NCBI GenBank assembly: GCA_937895315.1
Contig: CALAWM010000166.1
Location: 1-13,430, forward strand
From: an uncultured Caryophanales bacterium
Lineage (GTDB): Bacteria > Bacillota_I > Bacilli_A > RFN20 > CAG-826
Direction: 5' to 3'
Length of the DNA stretch: 13,430 nucleotides
Both the position numbers and the translations under genes were made by a program. Below are positions 5,751 through 13,430 of the stretch, in pieces; position 1 is the first letter of the stretch, and each line of letters opens with the position of its first letter. The notes beneath the pieces are model-generated. The model did not search any database and was not told the origin of the DNA. It worked only from the letters and a program-made list of their open reading frames with translations.

Positions 5751-6842
5751 TTACATTTCCGCGGTCCTTTGATAAACAAGATTAATGTCATCAAGATATA
5801 ATTTTCGAATTGATAGGTATAACCTTGCTTCATTTTCATCACTTTTAGTTGTGTATAGATTGGCAAATATTTGTTCAATCAAAATAAAGGATTTATAGAG
5901 GTGCAAAAGGGTTAGTTTAAGAAAATAAATCCGTCTTGTAAAAAGCATGATTGGTGAACTGTGCGCAACCTCACTAGCAATTTGGTATGTTTCACGAGAA
6001 TCAATAAGATTTGCAAGCGTTTCCACACCGTCTCTAAAATTATATTTATGAATTGTGGCGTCAAAATCTTGATGGTTAGTAATCCAGCCATATTCAATAT
6101 AACGCCGCATATCTTTACTCTTAAGTCCTTTTTCACGGAGTTCTTCTTTTAAGATGACAAAGTTGCGATCAGCTTCGTCTTTTGGAAGTAACTTATTGTA
6201 ACTTGCGTTAAACATAATATGTTTTTGGTAGTCTTTAATAAGTTTTCCGTCTTCAAGTAAAACAAGCGTGGCTTCGAGTTCATGGAGGGAACGCCATGAA
6301 CTAAGCGCTTCTTTTTCAAAGCCATTGACGAGTAATTCACTGATAGTCCGGCATAATGAAAAGGCACTTCGTAACAATTCAATAAAAAGTTTTTCATCTT
6401 TATCGTGGACTGCAAGTTGTCGAGTTTTAAGTAAAATAAAGTTTATGTAAACATTAAGGGTTGATATTTCCATTGAATAACGGGTTAAAAAAGAGCCTTC
6501 ATCATACTTAAAATAGGACTCACCACCATATTTATCTATTACGGCATTTATTAGTTTTCCGTATGTAGCATCATCATCTAAAAGCAGACTAATTTCTTCT
6601 TTGGTTAAATCACGAAATCGATACGTATAATCATTAATTAAGAAAAGAATAAGCCGGACATGTTCAAGTGGAACGTAAGGTAATTCTTTAAAGGTTTGAT
6701 GGTGAATATTTAGGGTTTCAACTGCATCACAATATATCTCATACATCAACTCAAGATCATCTCGCCCTTGTAAACGAAAATGATGGGCGATATTGATAAA
6801 GTCATGTAGCGGCATTGGCGTATGTTTTAGGTTGTTATTCAT
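5751..6842 (-). CDS. DUF5677-like protein of unknown function, coupled to addA
   Basis: A 363-residue, mostly helical soluble protein with no signal peptide or clear membrane segment. It resembles the DUF5677 family by pattern: SSWRSLHELEATLVLL (181-196) fits the 'RxLxE' helix, and YQIASEVAHSSP (286-297) fits the later 'YxxxSxxxHxS' motif. I recognise this pattern only from memory. No function is established for the family to my knowledge, although I recall such genes near mobile or defence genes. The start ATG overlaps the addA stop by 8 bases, with a good ribosome site (AAGGTGG) inside addA, so it is the last gene of the addB-addA unit. The terminator at 5722-5748 closes it. Confidence 0.8.
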   Translation of the reverse strand: MNNNLKHTPMPLHDFINIAHHFRLQGRDDLELMYEIYCDAVETLNIHHQTFKELPYVPLEHVRLILFLINDYTYRFRDLTKEEISLLLDDDATYGKLINAVIDKYGGESYFKYDEGSFLTRYSMEISTLNVYINFILLKTRQLAVHDKDEKLFIELLRSAFSLCRTISELLVNGFEKEALSSWRSLHELEATLVLLEDGKLIKDYQKHIMFNASYNKLLPKDEADRNFVILKEELREKGLKSKDMRRYIEYGWITNHQDFDATIHKYNFRDGVETLANLIDSRETYQIASEVAHSSPIMLFTRRIYFLKLTLLHLYKSFILIEQIFANLYTTKSDENEARLYLSIRKLYLDDINLVYQRTAEM

Positions 6843-9800
6843 TAGTGACCACCTTTCGATATTGTTGCTTCAAGATACTATATAAATATCCCTCAACAGG
6901 TCGCGCAAACACTTTTTGTAAGTGTTTTGCATACCTTAAAACTTGTTCATCATATTCAGCAATATCTATATTTAATAATTTAAAGTCAATAAGTGTGATT
7001 TTTCGGGTGCCAAGGATGAAGAAGTCAATCGTGTATGTTTTATTGGTTGCTTCATCAATAAAAGAATATTCACGATAGACATTTTCGGTGGTTGCCCCAT
7101 TAAATAATGGTGATTCGACAATTTGTTTTATTGTCTCACGGTGTTCCTTAAGCACAATGTAATCGAGTTTTTTACTGTCAAAATCATAAAGTTCAAGTTC
7201 ACGGTGGAGAAGCGTCCCTTTCCGCAGAATATGTTCATTCACTTTTTCGCCTTCATATCTTGATATCTTATTGGAAATGGTGGTGAACTGATGGCTATGT
7301 TTACTTAGAGTAATCTTATTGTTTCCGCGATACTTAGGAATTGATGTTCCTTCTTTTGGTGATGGAAGAAGGGGATTTAAACTAGTTGAAACTTCACGGA
7401 ATAACGGCGATTGTAAGAGAATATTTTTAAATGTTTTTTGTTCTTCTAAGGCGATAAAATGACTGTTTTTATCATCCTCGCGATGAATAACGACCATTAG
7501 TTCGCGGGCTCTTGTTAAAGCAACATAAAGAAGTCTTATTCTTTCGGATAAAATTTCCCGTTTTTTCGCTTCTTTGCTAAGAATCTCATTGATACTCGTA
7601 ACGTCATTAATGTTTGCAAATGTAATGCCATAACCAGGATATATTGAGTTTTTGTTTCGATTTTCCTGGAAGTAGAAGTCTTGTTCTAGATCAACATAAT
7701 AGACAATTGGAAATTCAAGGCCTTTTGAACGATGAATCGTCATGATTAAGACCGCATCATCCACAAGTTTTGCTTTACGGATTGCTATATCCTTAGTGTT
7801 TTCACTATTTTCTTCAAAATAGTTAACAATTTCTTCGAGGCTAAATCCAAGTTCTGCAAGAGATTCAATTTGCGAAAGTTTGGCCGTTAACTTAATCGTA
7901 TTTTGCGCCACATCACCTAAATGGTAAATAGCCCCGAAAAGATCAAAGGTTTCGACTAATTTATTGACAATTACCATCACTGGTTCATTATGCATAGTCG
8001 ATGCTAAATCAGCAATTTTTTGTAAAACCGGGTCATCACTAAAATCACGATTTTTATTCCCCATTAAATCAAGAAGAGTTTGATCGCTATAGTTATTAAC
8101 GAAGGACCTTAGGAAACTTGCGACTTCAAAACGGAATGAATAATCTTGGGGCGATGACTCTTTTGAATATGCTACAAAAAGTTTTAAAACACTCGTTAAA
8201 GCTACAAATACTTTTTCATCAATCTCCGTTTTATCATCATCTAAGAATAAGGGAATTCCAGCATTAAGAAAGGCTTTTTCAAACTTACCAAAGTTGGTTT
8301 TTCGTGAAACAAGAATTGCAAAATCACGATAAGTAAGTGGACGCATTATTTTTAGGTCTGCATCATATATTGCTTCATTATTTTCTATCCGCTTTTTGAT
8401 ATCATCAATCACAATTTGCGCTTCAACATCAATTGCATTTCGTTCAATAGGGGAAGAAGTCTCTTCTAATTCATCGTCTTCAATAGGTAAGTCAGTCGTG
8501 TATTTAATGACTTTTAAACCGACCTCTTGATCTTTTGCAAAATTAGAATCATAGGCTTTATTGCCGTAGCCAATTTGATGCTCTTTTTCATAATTTGCGC
8601 CGCCATGATTTTCGGTCATAATTAAACTAAGCATATTATTTATCGCCGTTAATACTTCATTTCTTGAACGGTAATTATCATTTAGATCAATTAAGCGACC
8701 GCCTTTTTTATCTTTATACTTTGCATATTTTTCTTTAAAGATATAAACGTTTGCGTTGCGAAAACCGTAGATGCTTTGTTTAATATCACCGACCATGTAA
8801 AGATTATTATCAGCAATCTTATTCACAAACTCTTCTTGGATATCACTTGTATCTTGATATTCATCGACCAAAATATATTCATATTGGCTCTTTAACTCTT
8901 GTTGAATATCCGGTATCGAAATTAATTGATATGCACTCCGGGCAACATCAGAGAAAGTAAAAGCGTGCAATTTAGCCTTCTTTTCATTTAGTCTTGAAAG
9001 AATTTGACTCGATAAGAGAGTTAAATACTTCGCATATTCGGCTTCATTTAAGAAATTCCGGTATATTTCTTCTTTTGAACTTAAAGAAGATACCGTATTT
9101 AACTCTTTTACATATTTATCAATTTGTGCTTTGATTAACTCGTCTTCAGGATAATCAAGGAATGAATTTTTAGGCCTGGTGGGAATTTTAAAATCGTCAC
9201 GTCGACTCAAATAATCTTCGAAAGTTAAAATTGAGCCAACACTTTCGCCGAACTGATCATACTTTTGAACATGTCGTGGGTCATTAAGTAACTTTGCAGA
9301 ACTGTATATCGAACGTAATAAAGACACAACATGGCGGTCTAATTCGTTTATCATTTTTTGAAAGCTATCGTTTGAATAGAAATTGATTATAAAAGTATCA
9401 AGGTACTTTTGTGGATCAAGGGTTAAATTGGCCGCCCGCAGTAATTCTAAAATAATATTGAGTAATAACTCATCATCCTTATATAAAAGTCTTTTTGCTA
9501 GATTTTTAAATTCCGGTGATGGTTTCTCATATTCCTTAAGCATCAACTCATTAAATATTTGTCGAATAAAAGTTTTCTCAGTTATATCATCAATATTAAT
9601 AATTTGACTAGAGTAATTTAGCCGATACCCATATTTTTTAAGTAACTTTAAGGCATAAGCATCAAAAGTCATGATATCGGCTTTATCGACCCCAAAAGCT
9701 TTTTGGGCTTCTTTGGGATCTTCACTTAATTTCTTTTTAATACGTTCACGAAATTCTTGGGCACCAAGGTCACTAAAAGTAAGGACAAGAATTGAATCTA

Positions 9801-9960
9801 GTGGAACATTTGCTTCAGTAATCATTCGATAAATGCGTTCGGTTAAAACAGCGGTTTTTCCACTCCCAGCACCAGCGGAAACAAGCATATTTACTTTATC
9901 AAGCGATAGTGCTTCAAGTTGTTTCTTGCTATAAGTAAATGCTTTCTTATTATTCGCCAT
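6835..9960 (-). CDS. addA: AddA-type ATP-dependent helicase/nuclease (RecB-like)
   Basis: Superfamily 1A helicase with a C-terminal RecB-type nuclease. With AddB it resects DNA double-strand ends for recombination. Motifs in order: Q motif YSKKQ (Q14), Walker A AGAGSGKT (29-36, K35), VLTFSDLGAQEFRERI, Walker B DEYQD (366-370), VGDIKQSIYGFR, NYRSR, TIHRSKGLEF (H743), and LLYVALTRAR. The nuclease region has GTLLHRELE (H919), LIDFK (D992, K994) and a following Q/Y helix. All catalytic residues appear present. The length of 1041 residues is shorter than the roughly 1200 of B. subtilis AddA. I chose the ATG at 9960, which overlaps the addB stop by 11 bases and has GGGG six bases upstream. In-frame alternatives are an ATG at 9972 and a GTG at 9978. 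Confidence 0.93.
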   Translation of the reverse strand: MANNKKAFTYSKKQLEALSLDKVNMLVSAGAGSGKTAVLTERIYRMITEANVPLDSILVLTFSDLGAQEFRERIKKKLSEDPKEAQKAFGVDKADIMTFDAYALKLLKKYGYRLNYSSQIINIDDITEKTFIRQIFNELMLKEYEKPSPEFKNLAKRLLYKDDELLLNIILELLRAANLTLDPQKYLDTFIINFYSNDSFQKMINELDRHVVSLLRSIYSSAKLLNDPRHVQKYDQFGESVGSILTFEDYLSRRDDFKIPTRPKNSFLDYPEDELIKAQIDKYVKELNTVSSLSSKEEIYRNFLNEAEYAKYLTLLSSQILSRLNEKKAKLHAFTFSDVARSAYQLISIPDIQQELKSQYEYILVDEYQDTSDIQEEFVNKIADNNLYMVGDIKQSIYGFRNANVYIFKEKYAKYKDKKGGRLIDLNDNYRSRNEVLTAINNMLSLIMTENHGGANYEKEHQIGYGNKAYDSNFAKDQEVGLKVIKYTTDLPIEDDELEETSSPIERNAIDVEAQIVIDDIKKRIENNEAIYDADLKIMRPLTYRDFAILVSRKTNFGKFEKAFLNAGIPLFLDDDKTEIDEKVFVALTSVLKLFVAYSKESSPQDYSFRFEVASFLRSFVNNYSDQTLLDLMGNKNRDFSDDPVLQKIADLASTMHNEPVMVIVNKLVETFDLFGAIYHLGDVAQNTIKLTAKLSQIESLAELGFSLEEIVNYFEENSENTKDIAIRKAKLVDDAVLIMTIHRSKGLEFPIVYYVDLEQDFYFQENRNKNSIYPGYGITFANINDVTSINEILSKEAKKREILSERIRLLYVALTRARELMVVIHREDDKNSHFIALEEQKTFKNILLQSPLFREVSTSLNPLLPSPKEGTSIPKYRGNNKITLSKHSHQFTTISNKISRYEGEKVNEHILRKGTLLHRELELYDFDSKKLDYIVLKEHRETIKQIVESPLFNGATTENVYREYSFIDEATNKTYTIDFFILGTRKITLIDFKLLNIDIAEYDEQVLRYAKHLQKVFARPVEGYLYSILKQQYRKVVTNE

Positions 9961-12259
9961 CGTAATCCCCATCTCCACTTAATGTTCCTGGTAAGTAGCT
10001 AATTCTTTTATACTCTGATTGTTGTCCGGTATTAGAAGTTTTTGATAACTTGATAGTGCGAACCGCAAAATCATTGGCGATAATGTTTTGTCCAGCCTTT
10101 AAAACTTCCCGTTTGGCAGTACTAATGAAATTATCAATTTCTTCATTACTAAGTGCACCTTTTAAGCGCATATCTTTCGTCATTTTAACTCCGCGATAAA
10201 ATTCACTCGATAAATAGGTCGGATCAATCCTTTTTAAAACGTTCTCATTATCGTTTACGATCCCTTTAAATCTAATTGATAATCGCATTTCTTCTTTTAA
10301 AACATCTTCACTTTGTAGCGCATAATTACCAACTTTAAAACTATTTAACACTAAGGCGCCGACTTCATGTCCTTTTAAATAATCATCTTCTTTAAGAAGC
10401 AGTCCATAAATCGGTAATTGGAGATAAAGTCCATACTCAAAAAACTTCTCATTGTAATTAATTTTTCCAGTTTTAAAGTCGATGATAACAGCTTCTTTAT
10501 TATCACCCTCATCATAAAGATGAATGCGGTCAAGTTTACCGACCAACGAAATATCATCACTTAATATAATTGATGCCTTTTGTTCTTTTAAAATTTGCGA
10601 GGGTTTACTAACATCGACATAATCTAAGTAGAATTTGTATGCTTCTTCAATAATAGGTTTGGTATGTTCAACAAAAAAACGATCCTTTACACTAAGATTT
10701 GATTGATCCAAGAAATAATAGAAGTTGTAATTGAAAGACGTCAAATCTGTGCTATGTTCAAACACCTGATGGATAATATTTCCATAATCTAAATTAAAAT
10801 TTGGCCGATCATCTTTAATCCCGAGAAGATACTGCACAAAATAGTCAAAGGGGAGTTTATTATACGTGTCAATACTTGAAAATGATAATTTTAGTGGCAA
10901 TTTATGGGAATAATTAATACCTTTGAAGCGATAATCAAACATTGAGTAACTATTAACATTAGGATTAAATGCATGAAGTCTAACTAGGTCTTCACTTAAA
11001 TAATTATAATTACGGAAATCATCACGTGATAAGCCGTAAATATAATTTAAATACTGCGAACTATAAATAATTGTTGGCGGCTCATTTCTTATAACCGCCA
11101 AATTCAAAGAACTTACAAGCGGTGATATTTCAAATTTTTGATTACTAAAAATTTCTGCAAAAGAAAGGTGCAAGTTTTGGATATTTTTGATACTAGTTTT
11201 TAGTTTTTCTTCATTAATAATCGCTTTATCAGCCGAAGTAAGAACACCCAATTCTTTACATTCACGACTGGTGAGAAGTCTTGAACTACTTTCAATCAGA
11301 GGGGCAACTCCTTGCGCAAAATTCAAATAGAAATAGTGCTTTTCATCTACACTAAAATCTGGTAATTCATCAATAATTTCAATCCCATCATTTTCAATAA
11401 GATTAACGGTTGTCGTAGAAAGTTTATAGCGTAAATACTCTAATCTACTTGATTCGGGTATTTTATCTAAATCAAGAACGGAAATCATATTTAAAAAGGC
11501 ATTAAATACTGATGTATTTTCTTCATTAGACTCAGTTATTTCCTTTAAGGTCTTTTGACCACTAAGCAGTGCATTAAAGAGATCTTGAATTTCTGGATAT
11601 GTAATAAGCGGAAGCGGGTTATTTTGGAAAAGAAGGCCAAATTGTGGGGCTAGATGACGAATTAGTGATAAGTATTCACTTGAAGGTTTAACTAGTTTTA
11701 TATCATTAACACTTATGCCTTGTGCAATAAGCGACGAAATATTGTTTAAAACATCATAGATTTCTTCAATACTTGTCTTATATTTAGAAACCTTTGGGGA
11801 ATAACTTCCTTCAAGTGGTAAAATCTTAATTTTTCCTTTAACTTCACTTAATAATTCCATAATGACCGGATGGTTTTTGAGATAAGAAGAAAGTAATATA
11901 TTTTTACCGGCAAAGGCGTAAGAAGCGTAGGAATCAATCGTAATAAACTGATCACTAATTAGTGCTTTCCGATATGAAGACAATTCTTTGGTCTTCAATG
12001 TCTTATTGCTATTTTTACTAAAGATTAGATTTTCATAAATGATCCGTGCATGCTCTAAGTCAAAATTATACTTGTTAATGAGTTCAATTAAAGTATCTTC
12101 ATTTACGCGACCCAAAAATAAGGAAATAAACTCATCATCGCTTAAAATCTTTGTTTTAAGCCAGGGATAAGTATTTTTTAACTTTAATAGTTCTAATTTC
12201 GTCTCATAGTTCGAAATAATAAAGTCATGGTTAGCGAGAATTTTAACAATTTCCTTCAT
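9950..12259 (-). CDS. addB: AddB-like subunit: degenerate helicase with PD-(D/E)XK nuclease domain
   Basis: Probable partner of AddA in double-strand-end processing. The C-terminal nuclease is well conserved: FSSIDTYNKLPFDYF, GNIIHQVFEH (H497), GKLDRI (D577), IIDFKTG (D594, K596) and LQLPIY (Q614, Y618). The N-terminal two thirds is only weakly helicase-like and has no Walker A, unlike B. subtilis AddB, which keeps one. The four cysteines that hold the iron-sulphur cluster in AddB are missing: the usual CPF is L469-P470-F471, and the whole protein has one cysteine. The length is 769 residues against about 1160. The ATG at 12259 is chosen. An in-frame GTG at 12298 would put the start inside a terminator hairpin. 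The name rests on position next to addA plus the nuclease motifs. Confidence 0.85.
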   Translation of the reverse strand: MKEIVKILANHDFIISNYETKLELLKLKNTYPWLKTKILSDDEFISLFLGRVNEDTLIELINKYNFDLEHARIIYENLIFSKNSNKTLKTKELSSYRKALISDQFITIDSYASYAFAGKNILLSSYLKNHPVIMELLSEVKGKIKILPLEGSYSPKVSKYKTSIEEIYDVLNNISSLIAQGISVNDIKLVKPSSEYLSLIRHLAPQFGLLFQNNPLPLITYPEIQDLFNALLSGQKTLKEITESNEENTSVFNAFLNMISVLDLDKIPESSRLEYLRYKLSTTTVNLIENDGIEIIDELPDFSVDEKHYFYLNFAQGVAPLIESSSRLLTSRECKELGVLTSADKAIINEEKLKTSIKNIQNLHLSFAEIFSNQKFEISPLVSSLNLAVIRNEPPTIIYSSQYLNYIYGLSRDDFRNYNYLSEDLVRLHAFNPNVNSYSMFDYRFKGINYSHKLPLKLSFSSIDTYNKLPFDYFVQYLLGIKDDRPNFNLDYGNIIHQVFEHSTDLTSFNYNFYYFLDQSNLSVKDRFFVEHTKPIIEEAYKFYLDYVDVSKPSQILKEQKASIILSDDISLVGKLDRIHLYDEGDNKEAVIIDFKTGKINYNEKFFEYGLYLQLPIYGLLLKEDDYLKGHEVGALVLNSFKVGNYALQSEDVLKEEMRLSIRFKGIVNDNENVLKRIDPTYLSSEFYRGVKMTKDMRLKGALSNEEIDNFISTAKREVLKAGQNIIANDFAVRTIKLSKTSNTGQQSEYKRISYLPGTLSGDGDYDGE

Positions 12260-12266
12260 ATCTTTG

Positions 12267-12272
12267 ATTATA
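12267..12272 (-). promoter_or_regulatory. Candidate -10 box of the addB operon (leaderless geometry)
   Basis: A perfect TATAAT on the minus strand, seven bases before the ATG at 12259, directly follows the glpK terminator. No ribosome site precedes the ATG. No good -35 is found at 16-18 bases because that stretch is the terminator hairpin. This is a suggestive position, not proof. Confidence 0.3.
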
Positions 12273-12274
12273 TC

Positions 12275-12303
12275 AAAAATAGTGCCAAAGCCTGGCACTA
12301 TTT
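12275..12303 (-). terminator. Rho-independent terminator of glpK
   Basis: A perfect 11-bp stem (AAATAGTGCCA / TGGCACTATTT) around a 5-base loop, followed on the minus strand by a run of five T. It begins about 20 bases after the glpK stop and separates glpK from the addB operon. The reverse direction has only a short T run, so it acts mainly on the minus strand. Confidence 0.9.
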
Positions 12304-12322
12304 GTTAATAAGTAGTTACTTT

Positions 12323-13430
12323 CTATTCTTCGTTATCGCTACTAAAAGTTAAAACAGCGCTGACTGCTTTTTGCCAGCCACTATATTTCTTATTACGTAA
12401 CTCTTCACTCATCTTTGGTGTATAGGTTTTATTATATTCATGGATTCTCGTTATAGCCTTGATTGATGGGAAGAAGCCAGTATAAAGCCCAGCAAGATAA
12501 CAAACGCCGAGACTTGTCGTTTCATATATTTTCGGGACCCTGATACTTGTATTTAAGATGTCGGCTTGAAATTGCATTAAATAATGATTGACAGAAGCGC
12601 CACCATCGACACTTAATACTTTTAAGTCTTGCCGCGATTCGGCAATCATCACATCAAAAACATCACGCGATTGATAGGCAATCGCTTCAAGCGTCGCTCT
12701 AGTTATTTCAAGGTTACTTACTTCTCTTGTTAGACCAAAAATTGCGCCCCTTGCTTTATCATCCCAATAGGGAGTTCCAAGCCCAACAAATGCCGGGACA
12801 AAGTATACGTTATCATTTTGATTAGCCAAAAAGGCTGCATTTTCCGTGTCTTTTGCTTCTTTAAAGAGTTTTAATTCATCACGAAGCCATTGGACCGCGG
12901 CCCCACCGACAAAAACACTACCTTCTAAAGCATAAGTGACTTTATCATCAATTTTCCACGCAACAGTCGTTAAAAGACCCTTATTTGATAATTCAACTTT
13001 ATCACCAATATTCATGAGCATAAAGCACCCGGTGCCGTATGTATTCTTTGCATCCCCGGGTTTAAGACACATTTGGCCAAATAAGGCCGCTTGCTGGTCG
13101 CCGGCGACTCCGGTAATTTTAATATGATGGTGAAAGAAAGTTGTCTCACCAAATAAATCCGAACTTCCTAGGACTTTTGGAAGCATAAGCCGTGGAATGT
13201 TAAATATTCTTAATAATTCATCATCATAATCCATTGTATTAATATTAAAGAGCATTGTTCGGGAGACGTTACTTACATCAGTGACATGATTTGTTTCATT
13301 TGTTAACTTATAAATAAGCCATGTATCAACCGTCCCAAAAAGTAGTTCCCCATTTTCCGCCCGGGCTTGGCCATTTGGCATATGATCTAAAATATAACGG
13401 ATTTTACTCGCACTAAAATAGGGATTAATA
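12323..13430 (-). CDS. glpK: Glycerol kinase, C-terminal part (start beyond window)
   Basis: Phosphorylates glycerol to glycerol-3-phosphate with ATP, for lipid synthesis and catabolism (FGGY kinase family). The frame is open to the window edge. The 16 codons before the first visible ATG (13381) read NPYFSASKIRYILDH, matching the family's 'DPYFSxTKIxWILD', so that ATG is internal. Further marks: GELLFGTVDTWLIYKLT, GVAGDQQAALFGQ, YGTGCFML, PYWDDKARGAIFGLTR and SVDGGASVNHYLMQFQAD. About 368 of some 500 residues are visible, so roughly 130 at the N-terminus are outside. FFHHH before the GVAGDQQ motif lies near where Firmicutes enzymes carry the histidine phosphorylated by HPr, but the alignment there is ambiguous. 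A terminator follows at 12275-12303. Confidence 0.96.
   Translation of the reverse strand, partial: INPYFSASKIRYILDHMPNGQARAENGELLFGTVDTWLIYKLTNETNHVTDVSNVSRTMLFNINTMDYDDELLRIFNIPRLMLPKVLGSSDLFGETTFFHHHIKITGVAGDQQAALFGQMCLKPGDAKNTYGTGCFMLMNIGDKVELSNKGLLTTVAWKIDDKVTYALEGSVFVGGAAVQWLRDELKLFKEAKDTENAAFLANQNDNVYFVPAFVGLGTPYWDDKARGAIFGLTREVSNLEITRATLEAIAYQSRDVFDVMIAESRQDLKVLSVDGGASVNHYLMQFQADILNTSIRVPKIYETTSLGVCYLAGLYTGFFPSIKAITRIHEYNKTYTPKMSEELRNKKYSGWQKAVSAVLTFSSDNEE

Noticed and set aside
5912..6450. Several short open frames on both strands inside the DUF5677-like gene
   Set aside because: They lack ribosome sites and protein-family features, and they overlap a well-supported gene. They are shadows of its codons.
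2777..10222. Shared TAGGTCGGATCA word in ppa and addB
   Set aside because: Both copies encode a DPTY tetrapeptide with the same codons. The match is short and best explained by chance.
12260..12298. GTG start for addB giving 13 extra residues
   Set aside because: The start codon would lie inside the right arm of the glpK terminator hairpin, and the extra residues are just the translated hairpin.

Overview
The window is a compact, low-GC chromosomal stretch. UGG codons encode tryptophan, and the long frames end in TAA or TAG with no in-frame TGA, so the standard bacterial code fits. The core gene set (guanylate kinase, an RqcH-like NFACT protein, TrmL, family I pyrophosphatase, a TGS-uridine kinase fusion, AddAB-type helicase-nucleases, glycerol kinase), a lipobox protein and AGGAG-type ribosome sites together suggest a Bacillota or Mollicutes-related lineage. 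A small-genome Bacilli or Acholeplasma-like group is my inference. No rRNA, tRNA, CRISPR array, insertion sequence or phage gene was seen.

Layout. Positions 1-617 (minus strand) hold the first codons of an unidentified gene, possibly priA, directly after gmk. Positions 694-2067 (plus) hold a short, divergent NFACT/RqcH-family gene. Positions 2059-3125 (minus) hold ppa and trmL, joined by a TAATG stop/start overlap. Positions 3194-3945 (plus) hold a thioredoxin-fold lipoprotein gene whose frame is broken near 3655-3685, so its C-terminal half lies in another frame. Positions 4041-5699 (plus) hold a nucleoside kinase with a clear promoter and ribosome site, closed by a strong bidirectional terminator at 5722-5748. 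Positions 5751-12259 (minus) form a probable operon addB - addA - DUF5677-like gene, each junction overlapping by about 10 bases. Positions 12323-13430 (minus) are the C-terminal three quarters of glpK, followed by its own terminator.

How the genes fit together. Most are housekeeping genes: nucleotide supply (gmk, nucleoside kinase), pyrophosphate removal (ppa), wobble-base methylation (trmL), ribosome-associated function (NFACT) and glycerol use (glpK). The addB-addA pair should process DNA double-strand ends. A protein of unknown function is translationally coupled behind it.

The most striking structure is a perfect 39-bp inverted repeat inside the 5' end of trmL (2452-2490 and 2525-2563). 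One arm encodes the conserved N-terminal SPOUT motif. The other is its exact reverse complement, sits in frame over codons 31-43, and replaces the usual residues there. It looks like a recent template-switch mutation, an invertible segment, or an assembly artefact. Other points: AddB lacks all expected iron-sulphur cysteines, the NFACT protein lacks the DR motif and helix-hairpin-helix part, and three genes have a -10 box placed as for leaderless mRNAs.
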